Below are positions 36,101 through 51,100 of a stretch of DNA of 64,000 bases, one piece after another. Made by a program: the position numbers and the translations under genes. This stretch comes from Branchiostoma lanceolatum. Its lineage: Eukaryota > Chordata > Leptocardii > Amphioxiformes > Branchiostomatidae. The stretch is taken from contig NC_089740.1 of assembly GCF_035083965.1 (NCBI RefSeq), forward strand, positions 8,243,552-8,307,551. Reading direction: 5' to 3'. Positions within the stretch are counted from its first letter, which is position 1. Each line of letters starts with the position of its first letter. The notes beneath the pieces were generated by a model. The model saw only the letters and a program-made list of their open reading frames with translations. It made no database searches and was not told where the DNA came from.

Positions 36101-39100
36101 ATGGAAAGAAACATAATCAATACTTACCGTGTCCCAGCTGAACAGTTGCTCCAACTGGATGCCTCCTCCTGTCAGCCTGGGTACGAAGTTCCTGTCTCCC
36201 CGATAGAAGATGATGTTGACTAACATGAAGGACATGAGGAGGGACAGACAGCAGGAGATCCTCTGCACACGGGTGAAGTGGTTCTTGGGAGGCTTCACCA
36301 CGGATATCCACAGGTGTTCGGATAGAAATCTTCTTCCCTTAGTGGACTGGGGCACATTCTTGTATTCTCTCTGTTGTTGGATTCTGTATTCTCTCCTGCG
36401 TTGGCGTCTGTATGTTCCCTTCTTTCGCTGTAACATGATGATAGGTAAATCAACAACATGATAGACTTCATTGGATAATCATTTTTCAACAAGTTTTCGA
36501 TTGTGTTCCGGGGTCTAACAGCAGTTTTCGTCCAATTGCACCCATCTGTCCCAATTTGATCGAAAATGTCTTATTTGAAGCATGGTGGGTTTGGTATTCA
36601 AACGGCCAATACATATGGACATAACATTAACATACAAAAAACAAGGTTGTGACAAAATGCGTATTTTGCTTTCAGCAATTTAAAAAGAAAAATCCACGTA
36701 ATGATAAAAAATATTTTGATGTTGGGTGACTAATTTCTAGTGTGAATTACTTCCTGAAAGAAAACAGAGACTAACCTCCCGTTCATCGTCAACATCAGCG
36801 CTTCTCCCGATGAAGACCGCCACGATGTACAAGGCCATTACGACGCACACGGTCACGAGGGCGATCAGACTTCTCTGCAGGTCAAAGGTGAAGGAACGCC
36901 CCAAATCCAGCGGGTTGGGCGCCACGAAACCAGCGAAGGCCGTCAGGTGGTCACAGATACAGTGCAGCTGCCCATCGGTTGTCTGGGACCCAACCTTTAG
37001 GAAAATAGGAACGAAGATTAAAGGTATACACTTAAAGATGGGAAAAATGATTCTGTGATGGAAAAAATACTGTTTATATTTAAATCGAAAACTCAACTGT
37101 ACATCCAGTACCATGTTTTAATATGCGGCAAACAGTTATGATGTCTTTGAAAATCGGAAAAGGCCTACCCAATGTTGCGTGGATCGTTCGTCTAAAGAAT
37201 TAAGCGGAGATATGTTAAAGATAGACCAGATAACTAGCTAGCTGGGGGCAGCAGACAAACACAGCACCCACCTCGCAACCCCTGTCGGTCCAGAGGCTTG
37301 ACGGTTCGTCAAAGAAGAGGCATTTTGAGGCTGTTATACTGATGGTGTAGCGAACACTGGATTCTGACGTTCGTTCTTTGTCTTGAACGGTAGGAATCCG
37401 CTGGAGACCTACAATGCAACGTTAATTTAGACGACAAATTGTCAAAAGGTGGACGTCCAAAAGTATCCAAAAGACTCAGATGGGGGGGGGGGGAGTAGGT
37501 TTTGGTGAAGATATTGTAGAAAACGACAGGCAACCAATATGTGCACTTACCCAGTGCCCATTTTTCTGGTTCATTTCTGATGTTTAACGCTGCCTGGTTC
37601 AGGAACCATGTGTATGGATGTGTGGAGACACCGGCCTGTGTCAGAGTGACGTCATGGCTGTAGTCCTCAGGCGAGACCACGTCACCCCGCTTCAGGTAAA
37701 CCCTTAACGTGACGTTGACGTCGTCGCTGGTAACGTCGGGGATGACGCGGACGTAGAGCGCCACACCTGGTTCTGTTGTGTTGAAGTTGTGCAACTGTTG
37801 TTGGAAAAGAAAAGCACAGAAACATGTTTTAAAAATGCATTGGAAAATACATAACAACAATCATCTAATTTGTAAAAGGGTCGGCACGTTAGTTTATACC
37901 ACCAAAATTATACAAAACGTAAATTTCTTCTACAGTAACTGCATATAAAGTGGAGGGAACGGGTACTTTGAACAGAGTTTTGAAATCACGGCGAGTTTGG
38001 GGATCACAACAGTAAGTTCATGGTCAGAGTCAAGTTTTGATGTTTATTTGACACAAAGAGGAGTTTTCCTCATGTCACGTAAAAACTCCTAAAAAAATCT
38101 TTTCGACGATGAGGAATTAATTTTTTTTCATGATTGCATTAAAAATAGACCTACCGTTATTTGTCTAGATTTAGGTGACGTGGCTGTACTGCTCACAAAT
38201 ATAGCTTTCTTCTGGGTTATGGGGTTGATGGATTCGATCCGTTCGCCTTTCTCAAGGTTGCTGACAAGAACTTTCTGCCTTTCGCCGAGAACGGAAAGTC
38301 CCATAACCGGTGTTGTGACGTCGTCGGCGTTGTTGGCGTACTCAAAAGGATTGCGAGGAGTGAAGTAAGTCTGAAAAATATTAAGCAAATCTCCAAACGA
38401 CATTGCCCTATTAAATTTATCATCTGGTGCAAAGTTTGGATCGGTGGGTAAGTTCCCCCTCACCTTCTAATACCAAAATGATGTTTGTCATCTTAAAATA
38501 TAAATGTGTGAGGCTGTCGTCTTTTGAACATGTTGAGGCACATGGGAGACAAACTGGTTTTCAATGAAAACATTTCAAACACATTGTCCTTTACTCATTA
38601 ACTTCCAAAGAACATTTTAACGCCCAAACACACCTGAGATCCAACACTTCCGTTGACACAAAGTTTCGACGTTGTGTTCTCCGGGATTTCAAAGTACGCC
38701 CTGGTGTCCTCCTGTGTCTGTATGAGCCGTGCCCCGAGTCCGTCACAGCTGGACCTCGCCAGGGACATCAGGAACTCGTTAGCCTTGACCAGAGTCGGTT
38801 TTTCGTCACGATTCTTCCTCGAGATCATCGTTAGAGACAACTCGTCGATGGTCTTAAAAGTGGTAATAGTTGCCAGCTTGTTCTGTGTGCGGAGATGATA
38901 AATTAAAGATTCGAAACAATATTATAGCACTGAAGAAGTATTGATAATAATTTCGTAATCTACTTACCAAATTTCCAGAGCCTTAATAATAACTTTACAG
39001 GTACCCCTACACATACGTGACTTACAAAAGACCAAACTTTTAAGGTAACGAACATATCACACAAACGTACCATTGTTGATGAGTGTTAGTTCGTAGATCC

Positions 39101-42100
39101 TGATATCAAATAAAATGTGTAAATATCATTTCCACTTCCACATTGTATGCTATCAATCGTGTTTGCTGGTAATTTGCATTTCCAATTGTGATATGATTAT
39201 CATATGGGAATACAGAATTTAATGTCACCTTTTCGAAGTCTGTGGTCCTGTCTTGTAGTTGTGTCTCTGACCTCTCCCTGTTCACGGTTTGACTGGAAGC
39301 TTCCAAAATGTTTATGGCACCTATGGTAGGAAATACATGTAGTTAGCATTGGTATCGTATTGATTGCTTGATGAAGAATGTATATATGTTTCCTGGTTCT
39401 ATTACAGCGTCGTGGGTCAATATAATCTGATTCTCTTTCTTGGCTTCTTCGTCATTGTCACATTTTGTTCGTCTACTTCAGGGCAATACTATCTTACCTG
39501 TGACCAGGTGAGCCGCTATCCCTTCCAGTTCCTCCGTCCCAACTTCTGATGACTTAGTCGTCAGCACCTCCCCTAACGTTTTTAAGGTGTCAGCCGCCTT
39601 TACCTATATACGCACACAGATGTCAGTCAATTAAGGTGGTTTGAGCTATTTGTAATTGCCTCCTGACTATATGGCATTAATACGTTTGTTGTATTTTTGT
39701 TTGTCCATTTGGCATTATTTGCTGCGGCCAGGGTTACGGAAGAAATTGACATTATTCTGATTCTTTCTAAATAAACATATCGCCAAAGATTAGGCGACAG
39801 CATAGGGAAATGCCCCCTATTAGATTTATTTAAAACTGCAGATCATTTACTTTTGCTCTAAACTCACTAAATCTCAACTTAAGTCACTTAACCTGCGAGT
39901 CGTCCGACAGTTCCTCCGGCTTGTTGGTCACGTGTTCCAGCGTGCCTGACACCTGTTTCACCTGCTGCACGTTTAGCACCTGCACCTGCTCCAGAATATC
40001 CACCATCTGATCACGGGCCTGTGTGGGCAATATTGGTCAACAGTTTCTATTGAGTGCTTGCGAATTATAGCTTTTACTATGTTTATGGTCTAAATCTAAA
40101 ACTGCGCGCAAAGTCATTTACATGAAATATAGCTAGCGACTACCAAAACATGCCGTCTATTAGCCTCTAAAAGAACGACGACGAAAGGGTGCAAATTTGG
40201 GTAACATAATAATAAAAAACGTTATGATTAGCATGTGTTCTGTCATTGCTGCCGTCGCTATTTTAGGTATCCATAATGAGGGCAGAATGTATAAAAGGAT
40301 TCAATACTCGTAAATAATGTTAACTTTTAGGATTCTTGGGGAAATAGCTAGGCAATAACTGAAAAACTGACCAGGAAAGCCTGCTAGGATAAAACGTCAT
40401 CAATATGCGATTAATTATTATCATTCTTTGGGAAAGGACAAGATACTACTCTGGTGAAGGTGGTGATGTTTAGCATTTAAAATGTATTTTATCTCCTTAC
40501 CTTTACAGTATAGTCCTCTGTTGCGTTGGCGACGTTCAGCACAGACGCAGCGCTAGCGATGGATGACGTAGTCTGTTGTACGTCATCGACGTCCACGTCA
40601 TCAAGAACGGAATCTACGAACTCTTGAACATTTTCAGGAGGCACAACCTGAAGTATGGTATAATATTTCACAAAACTGTAAAAAGCATTTCAGGCATTAG
40701 TTGTAAATCCTTTAAGTTGAAGTTCTCAAACTGTGCCACAAACATCTATCAATAATAATCACATTCACTATGTTGAAGAATGGGGTGTTTTAGTTACTTT
40801 CGCAGACATGACAAAATATCTTCCATTGTTTTACCATTTATCGGCCTGTTATCCAACTGTATCTTGGCTGCCGAGTCTCTTTGAGACTACTATGCTAAAA
40901 TAGGCCTTGATACCATACAAGCGTCCATGGTATGTACTAGTGAAAACTGGTCTCTTACATTTGTTGTAACCCTTGAGACGCTGAAGGCACCAATGGCGTT
41001 GGTCACACGGATGACGATCTCCAACTCATAGTCATTGTCAAGGTCTCCTGTAGGCAATCTGATCGGAGGGGTGCTGGAGGCCTGGGTCATGATCAATAAT
41101 AAACACATTTTACTCCAACAATATTACTAAAACATACTATTAGCCTAGTAGCTTTAAGTTTGTTAAAAGTAAACAGGCAAGATGCCTACCCAAACCCATT
41201 CTCTAAACAGGTAAAAATGTACATTATTGGACACATTTGCATTGTGATGTCAAGTTCTTGCATTGGAAAAGTTCAAGAAGTTCTACTTAGCACTTAACTA
41301 ATAAAAGTAATGCTGTACTTGACCATGACATGCATAAGAAACAACTCACTGGTCCACTGTACAGAAGGTGTTGGTTGGATCTTGCCGTTGAATTTATGGA
41401 GGCAACATTGACATCCGCTGCCGTGTACTCAAAGTCATAGCGCAGAGGTAGGTCCGGATCGCTGAAGCCTGGAAAGTATTAAGTATATTTAATATCTTCC
41501 TGAAAAACTTAAGCAAAATGTTGGAATGTCGTGTTTTCTTACTTAGTGCAATCTCAGTAGAGCTCTCACGAGTATTAGCCAATTAAGTGTTGTTACGCAA
41601 GCCATATGGAGAGACGTATTGTTTTCAGGATCTCTCTCTCTTACCTTGGCACCGTATTTTAAAGAATCCAGGTGGGTTATCCACAGAATGGACTGTACAG
41701 TCCCCTACAGTCGGTGGTTCACTAACTGTGAATGCGTACTCGGTAGAACCAGACTCCCCTGTGTTACTGTCCGTTACTGTGGCAGTCACAGTGTATTGGC
41801 CCTGCTGCTTAAGATAAAAGCAAATGTGTGAATTGTAAAGTCACAGGTTTTGAACAGCTAGTGTATTGTTTAGCAATATTGATATATTTTTTACAACGTT
41901 CAACTTGTTCCACACAGGTGTTCTGATAGGGCAAAAGGATGACAAGACTTAGCACGTCGAATAGAATAGAATATTTTGCTATGGAAATCCAACAAAATAC
42001 AGCACTGTGAAGACGATTGAGTTTGTGTTAAGGAAAAACCTCTGTGTCAATGATAACTGCCCCTTCAAAACCCACAATCCATCTAATACATTCATAGAAA

Positions 42101-45100
42101 GTAACATACCGTATCGAAGACCTCTGCCCTGAACGCCACGTAGTCTTGGATTCTGTCATTCAGAATGTTCATGTTCCAGTCATCGTCCGTCCAAGTTGTA
42201 GCTACTCCCTGTGTCTGCACCAATGTCCAGTTGTGCCTGTACTTGTTGGGATCTGCTCGACAGTTGCTGCACAGCACGGATAGTCTCATCTTTTCTCCAG
42301 AGTTGATTCTAGGCCCACAGGTCCCGTAGATTGTGTCACAACTGCATAAAGAGTTGACAACATCAATAAGTAAGATTATAACGCAGTATTTTCACATAAA
42401 ATATATCTGACTAGGCTACAAAGTTTTCATTATTAGATTTACATGCATGTAGCCAATAGTTTGAATGGAAGCTGTTGACAAAAATGTCAATACCTTTTTC
42501 CGATCAAGTCTTACATGCATATACAAGCAATATAACTGGAGTTGCAACCATAGGGGCATTTCAGAGGAAAATATATCGTCCAACCAATGGACCAATAATT
42601 GCATACTAGTACTCACATGACTGATGTTAATGGTATGTTTGATTGGACCACTTCTATGACTTGACTAGCTGAATCACGGCCCCTGTGCAGTGCGCCAGGT
42701 GCAGATACCTCCACAGTAAAGGTGAGTTCGGTGGGGGGAGGTGAAACCTGGTCGATGTTCACTCTAAGGAGACCATCGTCTTCTCCATTCAGTGCAGGAC
42801 AAACTCCTTCTGCTAGGTAGATATGTTGGACACGTTTGTTGTTTAGTTCAGTTCATTAACTGATTAGTTAGAATATCATTGTCTAGTAACGCAGGGTGTC
42901 TTCTGATTAGAAATTGATGGTGCTATAATCATAGCTGTTTTACACGTTAAAGCATTTTTACCCCAATAACTTGTTGTAGTGAACAATGGGCACAGAGACA
43001 GCTACTAACATAGCCCGGAATCCTACTAAGCTATCCATTCACTCAGCCATTACGTACTCCGGTTAAATGACTAATCAACGGTTGGCAGCTGCCAAGTGGT
43101 TCTGTCTAACATAGGCATTGCTAAAGGAAATGGGAAAGCTGCTTCTATGTTCACAAATGCTACATCACTCACTGATAGAATCACAAGACCAGCGATAGTC
43201 CAGGTCTGCGCTTCTTGCAATGACACCGTCCGGGTCCGATGACAGCGTCGCCGCGTCCAGCGTAACTTCACCGGCGCCAACCTGCCTTCTGGAGCCTCCC
43301 AGAATACCAGCGACGAGAGGGGAGGCTGTGATGGTTACTGTGACGTTGTCACTTGTACCCGATACCTCAAACCCTGTGTTAGTCAAAGTCAAGGTCACCC
43401 ACACCCTTATCGTGTACACGCCATAGTCCAGCCTTTGGGGAGGAACGAGGAGGTCTGCTTTTGTGGAAACAACATCGGCAGGGACTTGCCACTGTGTTCC
43501 GCTAGGAGGAAGTACCTCCCATTTATACTTCACATCACGTTGTTCGTTGCAGTTTGCACTAACGCTGAGTCTACTGGTCAGTGTAAACGCTCTACTTCGA
43601 GGGATCGGTGAACCTCCGCCTAAGATGGTCACCTCAGGTGAGCAGTACGTACATAAGTATCCACCAGGGGTGTTCAGGCAGGTAGATTCTTGAGGACAAG
43701 CGGCAGTGTTCTCTTCACATTCATCTAGATCTGAAATGTATTGTGTAGAAACAACATACCTTATGATAGCTATTTAACTGCAACACGATAATCCAGGCTC
43801 AAGTCTTGTGTAGTGTTCTTTCAAAAGATCTTTTTTTTTTCAAAAAAATAAATCCTAGACATTTTCATCAAAGGAGCATATTCATCGCATTTAGAAACTA
43901 TTTTCATAGATGCAGCAAATACGATTAAATCTTAGCTACCATATCCATCTTGATGTTGTAGGAAGGCATAAGGCACAGGGAAAAGATTACAACATGCCCT
44001 TCAATCGCCCAAGAATGCACTTATAGGCAAATTTTCTGCACAATATGTGGAAGCAGTACCTGTTACGGTTGCTTCGATGAACGGAAATGATGAATTCGCC
44101 GCGTTATCGTCGATGTAGGTCTGCAAATGTTCCCCCAACGATGCAGGTAACAGAGGTGTTTCTCCTTCTGCCAGTGTTAATGACTGAACGGCTACCAAGC
44201 TGCCTCTTTCAAACCCTGTAAACCCTGGATTCCCAAACCTTCTGGTTTCCTGAATGGAATCCACCATGTAGTTGAACTGCCGTGTGAGAAAGGATGATTG
44301 CAGAGGGTTATTGTGGCGCCGTGTATTTGCATTCCAGATGCACTTTGTTTTAAAACAATTATTTTTAGACCATTCACAAGCCCAGCTAGCAGACCACAGA
44401 ACATCGAATACAATCCAATAATATCAAAAGGCTCTGTGAAAGTGAAAAAAAGGCATCTTTTTATAGGATATTTTGCTATCTTCGGAATAAATGAAATACT
44501 GTTAAAGCTTTACGGCAGGACGATTGAACAGACAATTAAGTTGCACTTAGATATTGGTCACCGAACTAGGTAGATGTGCCTATAATTAATTCAAAGTTTC
44601 GTAATTGAAAGTCTACCGTCTGAATAAACGTCCTACATACATATCAGGGCAAGATAGATTATAGAATACATACCTGACGTAAATGTTCGTTCTTGCTTTT
44701 TTCATACTGTACTCCAGTGGGTTCATGTTTGTCTGGGTCGTAGTCGAAATCATCATTGTAGACAACACGGACGTAGAACCTGTTCAAAGCTGTGAAGAGT
44801 GACAGAACACGTGAAACTAATAATATGGTTGCCTCATGATGCAATGAATTTGTTGACAAGGATGTACACTGCAATGTCAGGAGAGAGACACGTTATTGTA
44901 CGGAACGTAAAGATGGGTAGAGCAAATACCTGTACAGCTGTCCTGGAATCGTATGAGCCACGGAAGACAGTCACATCTATAGCTTCCTACTGTGTTAGAA
45001 CAGCGTTCCCGGGATCCTTTGCATGGTCTCTCAGACATGATGCACTCATCCAAATCTGTGCATATAAAAGGTTTTGATCATATGAACACAAGGTGTATTG

Positions 45101-48100
45101 ATGAACAATAGCAGTAATTTGACAACGGACAATCTCCTCGTAAATCTTCTGTCCAGGAGCGTAGATAGGAAAACATAATTTTGGCATACATCATGCAATT
45201 GTTACCATATTGGTCAGTGGAGGATGTTGGGTCTTTCACATTTTGTGTTAAGTGTTAACGCTGTTAAGTTCCTTTTCTAACTTTTTGTGTACGCTTATCG
45301 CTTGAAATCCTTACCATTGCAATTGATTCCATCTCCGACCCATCCTGTGTTGCATCTACAAGTTGGAATCTGTGAGACATATTGACAGCTGGCTTCAGGG
45401 TGGCAGGGCCTTGGACACGTGGATTGTGGGCGGGTGCTGGTTCTTGAAACTTCCATAGCACTTGTGAAAACAGGAGGACGCGTTGACATTTCTGTAAAGA
45501 GATTTAATGCTGTTAGAATTTTTCGTTGTTCCGCTGAATTGGTGAAATGATGTTGGTAAAGAGAAACCAGCCAGCCAAAGGGTAGCCTGGAAACCATACC
45601 ATCGGGGGCTCCCCGATATCTCTACGGCGCTGGGAGTGATACAGCTTAGCCCGCTCGGGTGTGGGTTTATGGCCTTGGCTTAAAATTAGCTCGCCCCCGT
45701 TGTGGCGGCGAAACTGTCTATGACAGCTAAGTAGACAGGCTGCGAAACTCTCTATGGCATGCAGCTAAGAAGACAGGCTGACAGAAACGATTCAATATAG
45801 CAGACTGGGACTGCGCCCGGTAAAACACCCCTAAGCCGACCCGTAGAGACTGGGACCAGACTATTTTGATTCATCATTCACTATAATCATCTGTGTAAAG
45901 GTGTGTCAATGATGTTTGACGTACCTGTGCATGTTGGGACATCTTCACTCCATGTCCGATCAGCTTGGCAGGTAGTACTAGAGGCTCCATTCAGAACGTA
46001 ACCCTGGTCACAGGTGAACTGCACCTCAGCCTGGTACGAGAAGGGCCCGGTGGAACTCAATGCTCCGTTCGGTAGAGCAGACAGAGCCGGGCACGGTACG
46101 GCTGGAGTTAACAAATGTGAGCACCAATAAAGTCGATGGTTTTATAGATGCTTACTAACAAACATCAAATATCAATGTCATATTTTTTCTGCATTGCAAG
46201 GAGAAGTTATTCTATTCTACAGTCAAATCTGGATACAGCAACCACTCATGGGACTAAAGAATTGTCACTGAGGACAAGCTTGAGATAACTATGTAAAATA
46301 GACGGAGATGTTTTAATGTGGCTTGTGACTGGAAATGGTTGCCTACGTCAGAAGGTTGACCAACTATGTTTGACTGTACTGAGATCTCATGAAAATATAT
46401 ACCAAATGATACAAAAGCTACTTAAGTAACTGGATAAGTGTTATAACTTTTTACTTGTGTTACAATTTGATGAGAAACTTTTGTATTTTGTCTCTTATTC
46501 CCTGAATATATTAACCATCATCGATGTATATGCCCTAACGTTCGTACGGTATATTCATTTATCGAAGATAAAGTTATCATACGTTGACATGTTGGAACAG
46601 GGTTACTCCATGTTAGATCAGCTTGGCACGTCACACTGGATGCTCCGTCTATTTGGAATCCCGAGTTGCAGGTGAAGGTGACCAACGTTTGGACGGAGGT
46701 CGCTCGGACAGGATTCAGTTCTCCGTTCGTCGGGGCCGCCAGAGTCGGACATTGTCCAACTAATATTGTGAAATATGAAAATGTGTCTGATTATCAACTA
46801 CATACAAGCAGGGAAGCAATGTCCGTACACCAATAAATCTAAATTGTATTTTGGAACATTAGAAAAATGGCAGAAATGGTTGACTTTTTAATTGAAACTT
46901 CCATCATTATTAAGATTCTAGACGCGGTAGACAACTATTCATGGATGCATAAACTGATCTCAAGGCATCTTACGTCTGCAGGTCGGAATAAGACTACTCC
47001 ACGTTATGTCAGCTTGACAAGTCAATGTAGCCAACGTAGGATATTGCCCAACTGAAATATTCAAATGGTCTCTTTCAAGAACCTTCTATATGGACCTTAG
47101 GACCTATGGACACGTACAAAACAATGTATTTAGCCAGCATCTCCACGGCAAATGTGTAATAACGATTTTCTCATTATATCCTTTGCTGTCTGATGAACAT
47201 TTAGATACTCGTATGTATATTGCATTTTAGTGCCTGTATTGATTACTTTCCGTGTCATCTTACGATTGCACGTTGGAACAAAGTTACTCCATGTTCCGTC
47301 AGCTTGGCAAGTCGTATCAGCAGCGCCGTTACGACCGTATCCCAAGTTGCAGGTGAACGTAACCTGGTTAAGGTAGACGTGTGGTCCAGGAGGGGTCAGT
47401 GCTCCGTTGGCTGGGGCCGTCAATGTCGGACATTGTTTGGCTGAAATGATGAAATTAGAAACCTCTAATTTCAAAAATCTCTGTAGTAATGTTATATGAA
47501 GTTACTGAAGTCAACTAACATTCGTCAACATAGAATAAAACACCCCTTTTTAGGTATACCTATCCAATGTATAGCTAACCTTTTGTGAGAAATATAGATG
47601 ATATTAAGAATCATCTTACGTGTGCATGTTGGAACAAGGGGATTATTCCATGCTCCGTCAGCTTGACACGTCGTAAATGAAGCGCCGTTCCGTATATATC
47701 CCGGGTTACATGTGAAGGTGACTACGGCCGGGTAGACGTGTGGTCCGGTAGGACTCAGCGCTCCGTTAGTTGGGGCCGTCAACGTCGGACATGGTCTGGC
47801 TGTAAGGTTCAAATACTTTTGCTATGGGGATCGATATATGAACTGAAAATTCATAAACTACATCTGTTTACCAACTTTTAAATTGAATGCTGAAAAGTAA
47901 GGATTAAAATTCATCTTCACTTGTGCATGTTGGAGCAGGATTACTCCATGTTCCGTCAGCTTGGCACGTCGCAGTAGCAACACCGCTCCGCAAGTATCCA
48001 GCGTTACAGGTGAACTGGACCACATCCTGGAAGGAGGTCGCTCCGATAGGACTGATCGCTCCGTTAGTTAGGGTTGTCAGCCTTTGACATTGTACACCTG

Positions 48101-51100
48101 CAATCAGAAAGAACGTTGTTGATGTCATTACCACGTATCTGCTTCTTTTGTTTTTGCATTGCAAACTTGGACTCTAATAAAGTTTCTAAATTAGTATATC
48201 AGTATTATGAAAACGGCCAGCTACCTCCTCTGACAAGAGGTTATAAAGCAAACATATTTGGGGTTTTTCACATCTTTTTCATGTTCTTTTCTGTAAAGTT
48301 TTTTCATCTTTTATCTTCTTTTCTTGTACGTGTTACCATTTCAAATCCTTACCATCGCAAACGACAAAATATATATATATATATACATTCATATTGATTG
48401 ATTGCTATTATATATCAATATTAATCCTATCTCACCTCTGCATGTTGGAACAGGATTACTCCATGCTCCGTCAGCTTGGCATGTCGCAGTGGAGGCTCCG
48501 TCGCGTTCGTACCCCGTATTACAGGTGGTCGTGACCACAGTCTGGTAGGTCCTCGCTGCCGTACTCAGCGCGCCGTTAGCTGGGGCCGTCAGCACCGGAC
48601 ATTGTCTGGCTGAAATGATCAAAACACTTTTAATACAGGGATCATCCATAAATTGAAAATCAGAAAGTGACACTCTGTAATGTACGTCTGCTTCCCACCT
48701 TTTGAATACTGAGAAGTAAGTCGAACGTTTTCATTCTGTCGATCTTATTCATTCCCTATCAAGTGAATGTGTAAACACTACAGTTTGATTGAGATTGCTA
48801 GCAAATATCGACACAAAAAAAGCTTTATCTAGTCTTAGCTTCTGTAAACTACGTTTAGGCATCTTCTTTTCAACGTTTGAATGTTGACAGGCTTATTCTT
48901 CTCAGGCTCTCACTACCATTGTGTTGGCGTTTACAAAAATTACGTTTTCAGTTAGATGTTGTAGGTATCACGTTCATCTTACGTGTGCATGTTGGAGCAG
49001 GATTACTCCATGTTCCGTCAGCTTGGCACCTGGTATCAGCAGCTCCGTTCCGTACGTATCCTGGGTCACAGGTGAACGTGAAGGAGGTCGCTCCGATAGG
49101 ACTCACCAGTCCAAATGCTGGGACCGTCAATGCCGGACAAGGTAGGGCTGATTATGAAATGGTGAAATAGTCTTGGTAAAGAACTGTATGATACTAATGT
49201 TGCATGGAGCGATATTGGTCATCAAACGTCTGTACTGTTTGTCTAGAATATCATAAAACAGGATGAGTTATTTATCTATTTATGTTTAGGTGCATAATCT
49301 ACGTTTCGTTGTAACTATCGATTAGTTAAACGTCGTCTTACGTGTGCATGTTGGAACAGCTTTACTCCATGTTCCGTCAGCTTGGCACGTCAAAGTAGCA
49401 GCTCCGTACCGTGTGTATCCCGAGTTACAGGTGGTCGTGACAACAGTCTGGTAGGTTCTAGCTGTCGTACTCAGCGCTCCGTTAGTTGGGGCCGTCAACT
49501 CGGGACACCTGGCTGAAATAATGAAATAGTCTTGTACAATCTAACAGATGTACAATCTGATGTCTAACCTCAATCGACGTATCTACATACTAATGTTGCA
49601 TTGGCTATTTTGGCTATCAAACGTCTTCATCTCTAGTAGAGATCAGAAAACGGAATTTTCACTCAACCACTCTACTTTGTGTTAACTTATTAGATCTATC
49701 TATCTATATTTGGGTGTATAGATTACGTTTCGTCATCAATATCGATTTGTTAAAAGTCATCTTACGTCTGCATGTTGGAACATCATTACTCCATGTCCCG
49801 TCAGCTTGGCACGTCACACTAGAGGCTCCGTCCAGGTCGTATCCAGGGATACAGGTGAAGTTGACCGTGTCCTGATGGGAGGTCGCTCCGGTAGGGGGCG
49901 TCCGCGCTCCGTTAGTTGGGGTAGTCAACAGCGGACATTGTCCACCTGAAATGACGAAACAGTCTTGTTAAAACGTCTGTACGGTAACTATAAACGTTGA
50001 TAAAAAGGTACGTCCTATGCCCTATTCTTTCCAAAAGCTACACTTCCTTTTGGTTTATATATACAAGCATGTAGTTTTTTTTTTGATATCCCCAAATAAG
50101 AGATAAATGACTAACCTGGAGTGTGTCCACAGTAAACTAGGTTGCAAAAGGGCAGCCTGGGTAGTTTGTAGACGTAGTGGCCATCTCTGCATGCTTTCAC
50201 CTGGAGGGTTGTACTCCTGTTACACGGGTTACCATCCCAGAACACACACGCCTGACGCGAAACCACACCGTCCGAGAGTGTCGGGTGCGTTCCGTTCATC
50301 CACATTGGGGCATCGGTGCCGCATCGGAACGCGTCCGGGGGTGGTTCCGTGGGCATGACCGTACCGGCTGGTTCCATGAAGCGGTACCACTCTCCGTTAA
50401 CCGATCTGTCGCAGTTGTCCAGGTTGCCATCGTTCTTATGTTCGATGCTCCGCCAGGCTTCATTCAGCACTATGTTGTTACTGCATGCATCTGCGAAATT
50501 AAAGAGAGACAGCTCCCAAATCCTAAGATGTCATTCAACCCTTCCTCAACTATCCAATTTCAAAGCTTGAGACAAACACAAGTCTGTAGTTCCAAGAAGA
50601 GCCACTAGAGAGCACCGGCCCAAAGAAACACCTTATATTCCCCGGTCTCATAGTTAGCTTCCTGCCACTCACAACAGCATGTCCAGGGCAATAGAGCCTA
50701 GAGGTCAAAACCAGAACCTCCGCTGCAGTACCACAGTAAGCCACATTTGGGAGCGTTCCTTACCAACACAGGTCGGCACACTAGCTGACCAGGTCCCGTC
50801 CAACTGGCAGGTAGTACTGGTACTGCCGTCTAGTCTGTATCCCTGGTCACAACTGAACGTAACCACATCGGGGTACATGTAGGTGTTTGCATTGATAGGG
50901 CTCAAAACACCATTTGCTGGGGCTGACAGGTTTGGACAGTTCACTGTTGCAGCGACGAGACAAAGAGAAAATAAATCATTTACTCAAGTGTATTGCCTTC
51001 GTGCATTTTGAATGTAATTAGAATTGTACCTTTAAGCTTTGTAGACCAACTTGACACGGTCAAACGTCAAATATGAGGTTTTGGTTACATAAGTAATGAT

